Made by a program: the position numbers and the translations under genes
In this document: piece by piece, positions 46,495 to 58,501 of the stretch
Position numbering within the stretch: the stretch's first letter is position 1
Layout: every line of letters starts with the position of its first letter
The notes under the pieces: generated by a model
Database searches by the model: none
Told to the model about the DNA's origin: nothing
The model's input: only the letters and a program-made list of their open reading frames with translations
DNA from: Dugong dugon
Lineage: Eukaryota > Chordata > Mammalia > Sirenia > Dugongidae
Length of the DNA stretch: 64,000 nt
Reading direction: 5' to 3'
NCBI GenBank assembly: GCA_030035585.1
Contig: CM057481.1
Location: forward strand, 62,071,128 to 62,135,127

Positions 46495-46710
46495 ATAGTA
46501 ATAACTCATTTTTATTGGGTATATACAGAGTGCCAGGTACTGCCCTAAGCACTTTACGTATTCCTCATTTAACCTTTGTGACTTGTGAGGTAGGTACTAG
46601 TTGCCACCGTCTCACTGATGAACAGGTGTAAGGAGATGAAATAACCCCCTGACCTTGTGAAATGGAAGGCAGGCTGGGATTTGACCCCAGTCAGTCTGAT
46701 TCCAGAAGTC
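46495..46710 (+). mobile_element. MIR
   Basis: 'gagtgccaggtactgcccta', 'cctcatttaacctttgtgac', 'gaggtaggtactagttgcca' and 'ctgggatttgaccccagtca' follow MIR order. Confidence 0.75.
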
Positions 46711-48452
46711 TTTATTTTTAAAATTTTCTGGTACAGTATGCTGCTGTATGATGTATGTTTGATCTTAATTCAGCTGTTTTATATTTTGTGTTTTTAATGC
46801 ATTTTATTTATGTATTAATCTTTCTAACGACAATCTTTTTCCTTTGTGTTGGGTGTGTGTTCTTGCTAATAATTTGAAAGGCTTGTCATTTGTTTCTACT
46901 TCGTGTGACTATAATTTTCTGTAACATAGTTAGCCCTGTATTTGTTGAGGGGTAAGTAACTACTTCCCACTGTGATCACTGGCCAAGTTGGTAAACTTCC
47001 ACATTTTCTTACCTTCCCATCCTTCCCTCCACCACCTGCCTTTAATTAATTATGCTAATAAACCTAGTTATTTTAATATTAACATTCACAACTTTGTGTG
47101 TACTAATGCCTCTGATACTTTATCGGCTTTAAACAATATCCTTTGCTTCCATAAGAGGATGTCAGCCTTTACACCCACTCCTTCTTTCCACCTACACCTC
47201 CCAGCTTCATCTGATTTCTGCTGTTATAATTCTTAACTTCTACATTCTTTTCTATAACTATGATTGCTACAAAAGAAAAATTTTAGCCCTGCATCTTATT
47301 AAATCGTTTTATTGCTCACTGTCTTTTTGCTGTACTTCCTGCAGTCTTCTTGTTTGACTAACATTTTTCTCTTGTAGTTAATTCACGAACGGCTCGTGGA
47401 GCAAAATTCTCCAAGTTCTTCTGGGTTTATAAATATTTTGTTTTTGCAGCATACCTGATTGACAGTGTGGCCAGGTGTAAAATCCCTGGGTCATACCTTC
47501 CTGGTCTGCAGACTGAGCACTGCCCAAGTGATCCAGTGTTAATGGAGCTGTGGGAGGCGAGCTGCATTTTCCCCCCATAAGGGTGATGTGGCCTTTTGGC
47601 CTATAGGCCCAGATAATTTTTATTTATTCGTTTTATTCTTTCTTTTATCCTGTGATTTCTTCCTGTTTGATAGTTACTTTCAAATAGATATTTGAATTCT
47701 TAGAGATGTCTTTGGTCATGATTTTCATCTACTTTGCTTTTACATCTTTCTGGGTATATGTTGTTTTCTTTGTCTGGCATCTGTTTTTTCCTGTTACCCT
47801 TCTCCTCTTTTTCTTTTTCTGTTTTTATATGATCTTTGAGCTGGTTTCTTTGCTCATCTTTGGATGAGGTGAATTTTTCTTTCACCACCTGTATGATTCA
47901 GGTAAAGTTTTGTGAAACTCTTGTTTCTGCCGTGGGGCCTTCTGCCTGGCACCTCGGCTGCGAAGATGCTGTGTCTGATCCACCTCCGCTGTCAGATGAA
48001 GCTAGGAGGCCCCTGCAGCCAGCCTGACAAGAGTTTACTTACTTCGCTCTGAGAACTGTATAATCTGCATGAGATCAAAGCCATGGGTTTTCTCTTTCGG
48101 TGTCCTCGTTCACCTTGGTTGAATTTTCACTATCTTTGGCAACTTGCTTCAGGTATATTGAGTTTCAGGGTGTTTAGCTGTTTTGTTATGTTATTGGAGA
48201 TAGAGTTTCCTTTTCAGGAACTTGTTCTCTTTTTTGTTTTGGGGTAGTTAATAAGAACAGAAGGGTTCAGAAACGTCTTTACTTTGCCATCTTAAAACTT
48301 TATGACCCACAGCCAGATGTCTTTAATCATTTTGGGCATACTCTATCTGCAGAATGAGAGAGTTGTGTAATAGGCCAGCTAACATGCTTTTAGATTAAAC
48401 TTTTCATGGTTCTGATTTAATTACACGGAATATAATGAATGTTTTCTTACAG
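46711..48452. other. ACTR3B long intron, 3' end
   Basis: No gene recognised. The tract contains pyrimidine-rich DNA (about 47630-47830) and ends with the branch/polypyrimidine region and AG at 48451-48452 before the next exon. Confidence 0.45.
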
Positions 48453-48548
48453 ACGGAACCTCCATTGAATACACCAGAAAATAGAGAATATCTTGCGGAA
48501 ATCATGTTTGAATCATTTAATGTACCAGGACTCTACATTGCAGTTCAG
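48453..48548 (+). CDS. ACTR3B: ACTR3B exon, residues 113-144
   Basis: A 96-bp, phase-0 exon of 32 codons: [19 protein letters not shown] then [25 protein letters not shown] is the strongly conserved actin-family segment; YLAEIMF (Leu) fits ACTR3B, where ACTR3 has Thr. Acceptor tttcttacag|ACG, donor CAG|gtaaaa. It follows the 13.7-kb intron that contains the UQCRFS1 pseudogene and the truncated L1. A 455-bp AC-rich tract starts about 130 bp after its donor. Confidence 0.95.
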
Positions 48549-48680
48549 GTAAAAACAAAGTTATTTTTATGATTCCCAAAGAATCTTAGCTATCTAGTAA
48601 TGGAAGAAGTAGTAATTCCAAAGTTTCTCTGTTTTAAGATTGTGCAGTGGGTTTTTCAACGCCTTTTTCCAATTCCTCAA

Positions 48681-49135
48681 CACACATATGCACATGTGCA
48701 TGCACACACACACACCCCCACATCCCACATTATTTGCACACACCCCACACCTTATGCCATGCACATAACCCCTCATACACACCCCGAATCACACCACACA
48801 CACACATCACACAGTATACCACATCCCCCACATATGCCACCATGCCTCCCACATACCCTACCCCCATACACCACACACACACACACCCCTACCTACGCCA
48901 TACACCATCCACTCAACCCACATCATACCTCCACACACACCACACTGCCCACCCCCATAATCCATACCACACATATATGCATACACATACCCTCACATCA
49001 TACCCCCCATCACACCCTCAACACGGCCACCCACACTCCCTACCCCACTCACTCTCTCTCTCACACACAGACTATACAACACCACATCACACTGCACACA
49101 CAGGTACACACCCTACCCCCTCCCCACACAGACAC
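48681..49135. repeat. AC-rich low-complexity / degenerate microsatellite
   Basis: About 455 bp made almost entirely of A, C and T words such as cacaca, ccacac, ccccaca and cataca on the + strand, with few G's. Long open frames rich in His, Pro and Thr on the + strand are products of this composition and not genes. Confidence 0.9.
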
Positions 49136-49864
49136 TCCTCCTTCCACACGTGTACTGTTTATGTTTTAACTAAAATGCTGTAGAGCTCGTGTTCCATGAT
49201 TTGTATTTTTATGTTTATAGTATTGGTATAGAATGTGTTTGACTCTGTCGTTTTACATACATTAAAGTATAATATGTTTTTTCTGGGTGACAAGATAGAG
49301 ATGTAGATGTGATTCTCTTTTTGGTTCCTTTCACTTACTTCTGATGAGAAAAAAAAATAAAAGATACTATAGAATCTGTGGAAGAACAAAATAAATACCT
49401 TTAGAGGGTTTCCTGCCTTGTTGATTTGGGGCTCCTGTAAGTTCCCGTGTGCTTTCTTGCTTCTGAGAAACTCTGTGGGTCCATGAGTCTGCAGAACTTC
49501 TTTTAAAGTGTAGGATTTTTTTTTTTTTAATTGATTTTGATTGTTGTTATATGTCTGCCAGCTTATATAAGGGAATTGATTGAAATTTCTGGGAACGAAT
49601 GAGATGGGTATTTTCTAAAATATTTTTTTGCATAATGCTAGTCCCTTGTGAGACAAAGGAGGAAGAGTTCCTTAGAAAAGTTAATTTGGGAGATGCTGCA
49701 TATGATAGCCTCCTCTTGGTGCATATTAGTGTAGTAAAGACTGAGTATTCCTGCATTAAAGAAATCTGTTTATTCCAGCACTTTAATATTTACTTAAACA
49801 CAAACCCCACCCCCGAGTTATCTGCATTCCATGGAATTGGGAGATACTTTAGAAGAATCTGGAC
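49136..49864. other. ACTR3B intron, no gene recognised
   Basis: Ordinary intron (part of 48549-50545) with a T-run at 49518-49529. Confidence 0.45.
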
Positions 49865-49865
49865 T

Positions 49866-50235
49866 AGTGGTTCTCAAAGTAGTCTGTGCATCAACTTTAC
49901 CTGCATAGTGCTTTTTAAAAATACAAATTCTCAGGCTTTATTCTAGATTAGGGTTTTCAACCCCAGTACCTTGGGCTGGATAGTTCTTTGTTGTAGGAGG
50001 CTGTCCTGTGCATTGTGGGATGCTTAGCACTTCTTCCACGCGTGGCAGTTAAAAATGTCTCCAGATGTTGCCAAATGTCCCCTGAGGGCAATGTTGCCCC
50101 TAGTCCAGTGCCGCTTCCCTAGACCTACCAGGTTAGAGTTTCTGGGTGTGAGGCCGAGTAATCTGTATTTCTATAAACTCCACAAGTGATTCATTTTATT
50201 GCAACCATTTTGTGGATACAGTTTGGGAACCAATA
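49866..50235. mobile_element. hAT-type non-autonomous element with a second one nested inside
   Basis: The outer ends are inverted repeats: 'tagtggttctcaaa' at the left and 'tttgggaacca' at the right, typical of MER5/Charlie-like elements. In the middle, about 49945-50107, is a different hAT-like sequence ('gcattgtgggatgcttagca', 'tctccagatgttgccaaatg', 'tgtcccctgagggcaatgtt'). Both are old. The exact families were not assigned. Confidence 0.6.
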
Positions 50236-50545
50236 GGTTAGATATTATTAAAATCTTCTGATAATAAAATGAGAAGAAGGTATCACTCACTGGTTTTTAG
50301 TTTTAGAACTTTAGATTTCTTTATTGAAAGTTTGACTCTGGGAGTTTAGGTGCATTACATTTGTGTGTCAGTTGTCCAAGATGGGATTGAAATTTTGGGG
50401 CAAAGATGGAGGATAGGGAAGGGAAATAGGGTCTCAGACTTGTTATTAGACGAGAAAGAGTTTATGATTGAACCTGAGAACAAACTGGTAAAATCCCCCT
50501 TAAACATTTCCCTGTGTGCTGATGGCATCGATGTCTGTACTGCAG

Positions 50546-50653
50546 GCAGTGCTGGCCTTGGCGGCTTCGTGGACGTCCCGACAGGTTGGAGAGCGCACAC
50601 TAACAGGGACAGTCATTGACAGCGGTGACGGAGTCACCCACATCATCCCAGTA
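50546..50653 (+). CDS. ACTR3B: ACTR3B exon, residues 145-180
   Basis: A 108-bp, phase-0 exon of 36 codons: [36 protein letters not shown]. It carries the second phosphate-binding loop of the actin ATPase fold, IDSGDG at 168-173, which contacts the nucleotide; all its key residues are present. Acceptor tgtactgcag|GCA, donor GTA|gtaagt. GC content is well above the flanking intron, consistent with real coding sequence. Confidence 0.96.
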
Positions 50654-50785
50654 GTAAGTACAATACTCAGTACTTAATACCTGGTTTGAGACAAGGAAAG
50701 AGTTTTAAAAACACCTTTCTATAATTAAAATACTACTGTTTAAGTAATAGTTGCACTTGAAAAAGGTAGCAAGATTTTTTTAAGT

Positions 50786-50940
50786 CTAGCTGGTGGTGCA
50801 GTGGTTAAAAGCCACAGCTGCCAACCAAAAGGTCGGCAGTTTGAGTCCACCAGCTGCTTCTTGGAAATCCTGTGGGACAGTTGTACTCTGTCCCGTAGGG
50901 TTGCTGTGAGTTGGAATCGACTTGCCGGCAGTGGGTTTTG
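50786..50940 (+). mobile_element. Afrotherian SINE (short form)
   Basis: Reads 'tctagctggtggtgcagtgg', 'gtcggcagtttgagtccacc', 'aatcctgtgggacagttgta' and 'gtgagttggaatcgacttgc', with a G/T-rich end. It lies 130 bp downstream of an ACTR3B exon, in sense orientation. Confidence 0.85.
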
Positions 50941-52200
50941 GGTATGTAATGGAGAGAGAGAGATGGCCAGCATCCATGGCTTTGGCAATTTTAATCTCAT
51001 GGCAGTAGGTTTCCCCATCCAGGGTATCAACAGTCATTTGGCATCTCCAGGGCTCTAGCTGATTCCCATGGGTGTGACACCATCAAGAACATGTTTTTTG
51101 CCTATAATTCTGAGCTGTTGGGAGATAGACATCATTTTGGATATCAGATTTATAGGTACAGTGCATGACCACTTGAGGGATTATTTCTGTGTTCTGTGAA
51201 AAGATGTGAATGGCTTTAACCATCTTATGCTTTAGAGAAATTGCTTCTTGTTTTTTTAGTTTAAGAGCCAAGAAGGAGAGAGTGTACATTTTGACTTGTA
51301 GAAGGCTCTGCAATACCAGCTTTTGGTTTTAATTTTGAAAATACCAGAGAAGTAATTCCTAAATCAGGCTTAGAGAGCCCTCTATATTTTTCTTTTTGTC
51401 TCATGAATTATTTAAAATTTGTTTTTTTTTGAAAATTAATTGAAACTCTACTGAGAAGTATACAGTAGGCATTCAGACTTGCTCTCATTTCTGATCCTCA
51501 TCTCTCCAGACTCCCTTCATAGGGACAACTACTGCTACTAGTTATTTTATGTGTATTACAGATATGTTTTCTGAACATACAAGTACGTGTGTTTGTACCT
51601 CCTTTCTAAAATGCAAATTAAGGTTTTTAAAAATTACTCGTTTACTTTAATTGGAAAAATAGTCACCGTTTCATTTTAAAAGTTGAAGGAAGTATGTACT
51701 AATATACTAATGTTTTAATTCCTTAAAGGTCAGGAATCATTGCAATAGAAATGTATACCTATAGTCAGGAAGAAAAATAGCCAATCTACTACCCAGCTCA
51801 CCCAGCCAATCCTTATGCTTTGCCAGCTTGTCCTTTGTACTGGGATAAGGAGAAGGCAGCAAAGGAGTGAATGATTTCCGGAGAAGTGTTTTCTATGCTT
51901 TAAGCTCCCTTCAGTCCAGTCTCAAATCATTCAGTCCTCTTCAGGATCATTGAGAAGTGTTAATGCCAACTGATACGTAATACTGAAAAATTCAGGCCCT
52001 GACTTTCTCTCTGAGGCATCCTCAAGAAGCAAAGCAAAGAGACCAAGATAAGCTTCTGTGGGCCCCCGTGCTGCTTCACCTTTGAAGATTTCTTTGCCTG
52101 TGCCATTGCTTGGTTTAGGGGGTCAAAAGAAAACGTTTCATAGGAGGAACAGGCCCAAAGAGAAAATCCATTTGTTTTTAAACTATGTCTTAGCTTATTT
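50941..52200. other. ACTR3B intron, possible old L1 fragments
   Basis: About 51470-51560 has L1M 3'-like words ('gagaagtatacagtaggcat'). Otherwise nothing is recognised. Confidence 0.35.
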
Positions 52201-52620
52201 CCCCTGATTTTATAAGTTACATTTGTTATAAAAAATGTGGGTAAAATAGAGAAGTAAGAAGAAAATAAAATTACCCAGAAATCACCCAGAGAACCACATT
52301 ATAATTTTAGTTGTATAATTATCCAAGCCTTTTCTTTTAAACACACACACACACATACATTTTAAGCAAAATTGGTGTGTTTTATATCTGGTTTTATATA
52401 CTAATTATTTCCAATAGTCCTAAAGTTATATTTTGCATATTAATTTAACCCTAATTTTTTTCTTGTATGGTTAAATATTCTGGGGAAAAAATTTAGTAAT
52501 TACATAATAGCCTGTCATATGTATATATTGCAATTTACTTGTTCATTTTCCTATTGGGACATTTAGGTTGTTTCAGTGTTTTTAATGCTGTGATGAAGCT
52601 GATGCTTATTTAACACTGAT
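52201..52620 (-). mobile_element. Old L1ME-type 3'-end fragment
   Basis: Reversed L1 words include 'aattacccagaaatcaccca', 'ggtgtgttttatatctggtt' and 'acatttaggttgtttcagtg'. It includes a short (CA)n at 52340-52353. Confidence 0.5.
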
Positions 52621-53460
52621 TGAATTAACTTTAGAAAATGTTATATGTAATACATAGAATATAATATTTGTGACTAATTTATGTATTTTTATGGATTTAA
52701 GTTGATCTTTACTGTATTTATCTTTTATCTTCATTTTAAAGTATTTTACAAAGAACTTGGACTCTGCAGAAAGGCCAAAGCTTGTTTTGCTTCTAGAAAT
52801 TAGGTACATTAGAAAAAAATAAGAAAGGTATTTATTAACTTGTCGTCACAACTCAACTGATAACTAAATGTGTAGCATGTAATTATTAGAATTAATACAT
52901 TTATAAAACTGAAGTTAGCGTTTCACTTCCATTCTCGTCTGCCTCATTTGGATGTTGTGGCACGGAAGCCCGAGCTATCATATGAAACCTGGGTGTGTGA
53001 CTCACCTCCTGTCTGATGAGGTTGTGGTAGGTAGGCAGCTCTCCACTTCTGACCATGAGCGCCCCGCCCCTGCAGAGTGGAGCAAGCTGAATATGTGTGA
53101 GGACTGTGGCTTCCGTGTCCAGCGTGTACCCACGTTAAGGCTGATGAGGGAGCCTCAGACGCAATGCTGCATCCGTAGCTTCTCACCCAGCGCTGCTGTG
53201 GTTGTATGAGCTCTTGGTGCATTCTGGGCTTGACTGCAGTCAGTGCTATGGGTCAGCTACAGATGGCTGGCTGAGGTGTTTGCCCCAGCTCCTTTCCTGG
53301 CCCTGCACAGATGTGGTCTCTACCAGCTCAAGGAGGCAGGCAGAGTAAGAGGATCTGCTCACAGGAGAGATTTGCTCTGTGAATACTGACCAGTGCTTTT
53401 CTTCAAATAGCAGAATGGTTAGGCTAACTTAAAACAATTAATCCTTAAAATACAAATCTT
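52621..53460. other. ACTR3B intron, no gene recognised
   Basis: 52920-53400 is relatively GC-rich and open on both strands (52944-53222), but no protein domain, exon signature or conserved motif is visible. Confidence 0.4.
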
Positions 53461-53469
53461 ACTCCAATA

Positions 53470-53690
53470 AATGGTGCCACTGATTGAGTACTTAGCATAT
53501 GCCAGAAAACTGTGGTAAGTGCCTGACACACAATCTTTCGTTTAGTCTGTATGATAAGCCCCCACATTTCCAATGAGAGTACTGAAGCTGTGGCATGTCA
53601 ACAGACACATCAGCGGTCACTCAGCTGACACACGTGGAGCCAGCGTTTGAATCCAGGTCTCTAGAATCTAAGGCATGGGTGCTTAACCAA
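53470..53690 (+). mobile_element. MIR
   Basis: 'gattgagtacttagcatatg', 'cacaatctttcgtttagtct' and 'cagcgtttgaatccaggtct' follow MIR order. Moderately diverged. Confidence 0.65.
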
Positions 53691-54129
53691 ATTGTTGATT
53701 TTTAAATTTAAGTAGATTTGTAGTTAGTTTAGCAATTTGCAGATTTTTTCCTTTTTGTTAGCAGGGAAAAAAACAAAACAACTATTGGATTCACTGTTCT
53801 AACACAGACGCCTTAACTTTTTGGAAAGGGACTATCCTATGTAGTTTTCTTTTCACATTCCTAATGAAAACGTCATTTTGGTAGCTTACATAGTCTCAGG
53901 TTATTGGAATAATTTTGAATTTTAAATATGAACGGAGTTGCATAGGCAGCAGTTTTAAAAGATCCGCAGTGCTGAGTCTGCATGGAGTGGGGACGCAGTG
54001 CCTGCTTGTTGATTTGTTGATGAAGCAGGTGGGGCAGGGTGGGAGGGTGGGGCAGGAAGCCTTGTGAGTCGATGTTGGTTTGAACTGGGGTTACTCATAC
54101 GGGTTGTTCTGACTCCTCTTCTCCCCTAG

Positions 54130-54273
54130 GCAGAAGGTTATGTAATTGGAAGCTGCATCAAACACATCCCAATTGCAGGTAGAGATATTACATATTTCAT
54201 TCAACAGCTGCTAAGGGACAGGGAGGTGGGAATTCCTCCTGAGCAATCGCTGGAGACTGCGAAAGCCATCAAG
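54130..54273 (+). CDS. ACTR3B: ACTR3B exon, residues 181-228
   Basis: A 144-bp, phase-0 exon of 48 codons: [48 protein letters not shown]. The A-G-R-D-(I/L)-T motif is conserved across actins and lies in subdomain 4. KAIK with the following [10 protein letters not shown] fits ACTR3B (ACTR3 has KAVK-ERYSYVCPDL). Acceptor ctcccctag|GCA, donor AAG|gtaaaa. Asp at residue 210 (LLRDRE) is where I recall Glu in human ACTR3B. Confidence 0.96.
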
Positions 54274-55435
54274 GTAAAAACAGACTTCAAACTGGCTGGT
54301 TTGGGGCAAGCTCTGAGTGGTGTTTGGGACACTTCCCTGGTAGGCCATTATCCCTTCTCCCACCTTCCTTCCCATGAATGTGTATCTTGATTTACCATTT
54401 GAGTTAAGTTGGATGAGAGACTTAAAACTTAACTCTTCTTAAAGCTTATGCTCCTAAACATAAGCATAAACACTCTGCTGAGGTTCCAAAGTTAGTATTT
54501 AACTGTAAATGAGAACAGCTTGATAACCAGCATTGAGTACAAGTGTATATGGGACAGCATCATTTAATTAGAGCCTAATTAGCTAGAACCTTCAATTAAC
54601 TGAAAGTTTCCTCCACCTCTGCCTCCATGCTTAGAAGAAGGAGACAAGCAGCAGCAGTGACTGTCAGGAGTCTCGTGAAATCAGCCAGTATTCAAGTGTG
54701 GTTCCGTGCCCTGACAATTACCGTTCAGAATCATGCCATTCCAGGATCCAGAATCATTAAACAAAATCAACTTGTATTTTCTAGACTTTAGTTACTATGC
54801 TGGAGAACTTACAGAAGTTTTAGAATTTAATAAGATTAGAAATAAAATGGCTGATCGGTTCTTAAAATAATCCACTTGACCTGATCTGACAGTTTAGCTT
54901 TTATTATTACACTGTACATGGCGGTTCACAGACCCTTCTAAAGGAATTTTCCTATTCAGCTTGCAAAATCTGGACAAATTATTTTTTTATTAAAATACTA
55001 CTAATCCAAGGATGATAGTTATGTAGATGAAGAGGGAAGGATTTTGGATTTGGAGAAGAATTTAAGTGTAGGAATGTAACACGTGACATTGAGCTTCTCC
55101 TTTTTCGTAGAACATGTAGTTTCTGAGATGTACAGGAGTATAAGGGATACTTGTCCAACCTCCCTCTTTTCCTCACTACTTTCTTCCCATCTAAACACCT
55201 AGTAACTGAGGCTGATCTTAGCCAAGTGGTGGTTAACCTTGAGGTGGGTATAGTCAGTGGGTTAACACTGTCCTGTCCTGGAGTATTTGGATGGCCAAAT
55301 AGAATTTATTAATCCAAAAGAATTGCTGAGAGTATGTGAGTAGGTGCATGGGAGGTGGACATTGCTTCTTGTCTTTTCTGTGCAGCTACCTTGCTCCATT
55401 TCAGCAAGGTAGACAATGAGTAAAAAGTATGGAAT
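54274..55435. other. ACTR3B intron, no gene recognised
   Basis: Ordinary intron following donor gtaaaa. No repeat is recognised with confidence. Confidence 0.45.
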
Positions 55436-55439
55436 CTGT

Positions 55440-56130
55440 ATTCATTTATTTTATTCAGTGAGTATTAAGTGCCTGCTGTGTGCCAGGTTCAAAGTAATAA
55501 CTAAGACAGACAAGGTTACACCACTGAAGATCTTACATGCTAGTTAGAGGAGATAAAGAGCAGATGATAAAAAAGCAAAGATAAGTGGATGATGGAACAG
55601 AGGAGGGTGGAGGGGGTGATGGTGAAGGGAGGCCTCTCAGCAGACATCAAGGTTGAGAAGGAGCCAGCCAAGAGCATTCTAGGCAGAGGGAGTAGCAAGT
55701 GCAAGGGCCTGGGCAGGAACGAAGCTCATGTGTTCAAGGAGCAGTATGCGGCCAGCGGCTGGAGTCCATGCTAAGAGGGTGAAGGCACAGATGAGGCTGG
55801 AGAGAGATCAGTGGTCTTGTGTGGGGCATGGTGAGAAGTCTGGATTTCCTTCTAAGTGCAGTGGGATGCCACTGAAGAATTTGAAGCAGGGAAGTGACAC
55901 CATCTGATAAGGTTTAAAAAGATCCCTCTCAGTGTGTAGTGGAAAACAGATCAGGGGAGAGGGGAGGAACTAGGTGTGGAAATGAGCCACACAGGAAGTG
56001 ATGGTGGCTAGGACTAGGTGTGATGGTGGAGAGAAGTAGGTGGCTTTAAGAAATATTTTGTAGGAAGAACTCATGGGCAGAACTTGCTGATGGATTGGAA
56101 GTTGCAGATAAAGGAAAGCATCAAAGATGA
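55440..56130 (+). repeat. Old dispersed mammalian repeat, long copy
   Basis: Consecutive words 'aagtgcctgctgtgtgccag', 'gagaaggagccagccaagag', 'caagtgcaagggcctgggca', 'gtggtgagaag'-like 'ggcatggtgagaagtctgga' and 'aagcagggaagtgacaccat' match a common ancient repeat I recognise but cannot name. The frame at 55589-55774 within it is not a gene. Confidence 0.5.
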
Positions 56131-57595
56131 TTTCCAAATTTTGCATGACACCCTTGATGAAAGGGACTTTTTAGGACAGGGTGCGTTGGTGAAGGTAGGG
56201 TCTCCTGTAGGTAGGGTGGCCACCTGTCCTGGTTGATCTGAGACTAGGGGTTCCAGGTATATGGGACTTTCAGTGCTGAAATTGAGAGTCTCAGGCAAAT
56301 TGGAAAGAGTTGGCCACTGTGCAAGCTGCAAGTCCTTCCACTTTGGGGGAAGCTTCCAGAAGTATCGTAAGGGTTTTTGTTGTACACTAAAATATTACTC
56401 AAGGCTTCTCTTCCTCCTTTCCTTGCCTTCTTTCAGTGAGAGAAGAATTTTGATATTTGACCCAAGCTCCTTTGCCACCTGAAACTCTTATTACAAATGC
56501 AGATCAGAATTAAATCTTTCCTTACTGCCTTTGAGGGGTAAATCTGGTGAATCTTCTTTTTTTCAGCAATGATCCCTGAATATCCTTACTAATAAGGTTA
56601 ATTTTCTGATCTGCAAGTTGGGTATTTATTTACGTTCTTCACTGGTATCTGGGTTCTAGTCCTGTCCCTGACATGTTATTTGGGGTGTTCAGGGTATGAC
56701 ATCATCTGTTTCCAGCTGTAAGGTTTGCGAGTAAAATAGACTTTTATACTCTCCAAATGGACTGCCCTGAGCCTGTTGCCTGAGTTAGCCCTGCTATTTG
56801 TTTCTTACCTCCCTTCTGTCTGTAAGGAGGAGACCCTGGACAGAGTGGTTTAGAGTTACCCCTGCATTGTGTTTCTAATGGGTTGTCTCTTGTGGTCACG
56901 AGGAGGCATTAGGTTGCATGTATCTTAATACAGCAGCGTAACTTCAGAGCTTTCAGATTAACACTGCTACACTGCATCCAGCTTTTGTTAAGGCATTTCA
57001 TGCCATCAGTTCAGTGAGTTGAGAAATCGACCAGACCTCTAAGGACAGCTTTCTGTTTTTGTCTCCAATTCTGTTAGATTTAAAGTTGTATTGATTGACC
57101 CATTCTCTCTCTCTGTTACCAGGGAATTCAGGGTCATGCAACAATTCTAGTCCATCAATTTTATAATTCTACTAGAGTATGTCAAACATAGCCAGAAGAT
57201 AGTGTTAGAATATGCTTCAGGCCTCTAAGAAACTTTAAACTTAATACAAAAACACTTTTCAAAGGTCTTTGAGGGAGGCATTAATTCCAAGTTTGTACTG
57301 GGCTCCAGTTGTGTGCCAGACACCGGGCTGGGCACTGAACAAACCCACGTAGCTCTTGCTCACAGGAAGTTTGCATTCAGAAGCCAGCTAACTCAGGCTG
57401 CTTTCCTGAAGTTAGCTCTGAGGACAGATGATAAACCCAAAGATCATCTAAAACCTCTGGTATCATCACGTACTCAGGAAACACTTGACACTTTGGAGGC
57501 TGGCTGTTGGTGCCAAGGTCAAACCTACTGGCCGGTTCTCTTGTAGCTGCAGTATACTGGCGACTCCTGTCCTCCTGCCTCACTCCCCTTTTTCT
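56131..57595. other. ACTR3B intron, no gene recognised
   Basis: No exon or RNA gene seen. 57270-57370 ('tgtgccagacaccgggctgg') may be part of an old repeat. Confidence 0.4.
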
Positions 57596-57599
57596 TTTT

Positions 57600-57745
57600 T
57601 CCATGGTACTTACCATCCTATAGCACAGAGTGTGAGCTCTGCAGGGTAGTCCCGGGGCAGGGATCTGGGTCTGTTTGGCTCACTTGTATATTCCAAGTGC
57701 TGCGGTATTCAGTAAGCATTTGTTGATTGAATGACTTAGAACACT
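57600..57745 (+). mobile_element. L2 3'-end fragment
   Basis: 'gtacttaccatcctatagca', 'gtgtgagctctgcagggtag', 'gggcagggatctgggtctgt' and 'taagcatttgttgattgaat' follow the L2 3' terminus. Confidence 0.7.
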
Positions 57746-58327
57746 GATCAACAAGGTGTACAGTGTCTAGGCAGACCACTGGAGGAGAGTGACCGTGCTG
57801 TGTCAGACTCCACCCTAGGGGAGGGCAGATTGATGGTGAGCACTCCCTCAGTGTCCAGAAAACATCTTCAGCTCTCAGATGCTGATACCCAGAGAAGCCA
57901 GCAGCAGGAAGGGCTACCACGTGTACCACATCACAGCATAGGTCTACACTGGGCCAGAAAGTGATGACAGGGAGGGGCCTGGGGAGCCTAAGAGGAATTT
58001 TGAAAAACTAAATAGAGACAGAATATAGACACTTTAAAACACTATTTCAGATAACATGGCAACAAAATTAGATAGACTAAGGCTGAAATAGTCAAGTTAC
58101 AAAGAAAGCAGACTTCAATGTCCCAAATCAAAGCATAGTCATGTCTGATACGAAAGACTGATAAAATGTGAGGCTTGATAGGCCACCCACACACTGGAGT
58201 TATGGGGTGGGGGCAGGGCATGGCTTCAGAGTGTGTCTAATGCATGTGGGTACTGTGTGTTTGTCAGAGGGAGGAGACTGTGGGTAGTTGCTAATGCCTG
58301 GTGACCTGTTTGTGTGTGTATATGCAG
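57746..58327. other. ACTR3B intron ahead of the 58.3-kb exon
   Basis: No gene recognised. It ends in a TG-rich stretch and the acceptor gtatatgcag. Confidence 0.45.
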
Positions 58328-58501
58328 GAGAAATACTGTTACATATGCCCTGATATAGTGAGGGAATTTGCCAAGTATGATGTGGATCCCCAGAAATGGA
58401 TCAAACAATACACAGGTATCAATGCAGTCAACCAGAAGAAGTTCATTATAGATGTCGGTTATGAAAGATTTCTTGGACCTGAAATTTTCTTTCATCCAGA
58501 G
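58328..58501 (+). CDS. ACTR3B: ACTR3B exon, residues 229-286
   Basis: A 174-bp, phase-0 exon of 58 codons, the largest in the window: [61 protein letters not shown]-x-x-P-E-x-F-F-x-P is the conserved actin-family helix/loop of subdomain 3. [16 protein letters not shown] and NQKKF are ACTR3B-type rather than ACTR3-type. Acceptor gtatatgcag|GAG, donor GAG|gtaagc. Differences from the human protein as I recall it (R, Q, V and I at scattered sites) are conservative. Confidence 0.96.

Noticed and set aside
48600-49183. Overlapping + strand frames of 178 and 189 codons rich in His, Thr and Pro
   Set aside because: They are produced by the AC-rich low-complexity tract, which is open in two frames at once.
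52944-53222. GC-richer segment open on both strands
   Set aside because: No recognisable protein family, no processed-gene features and no splice signals; treated as intron.
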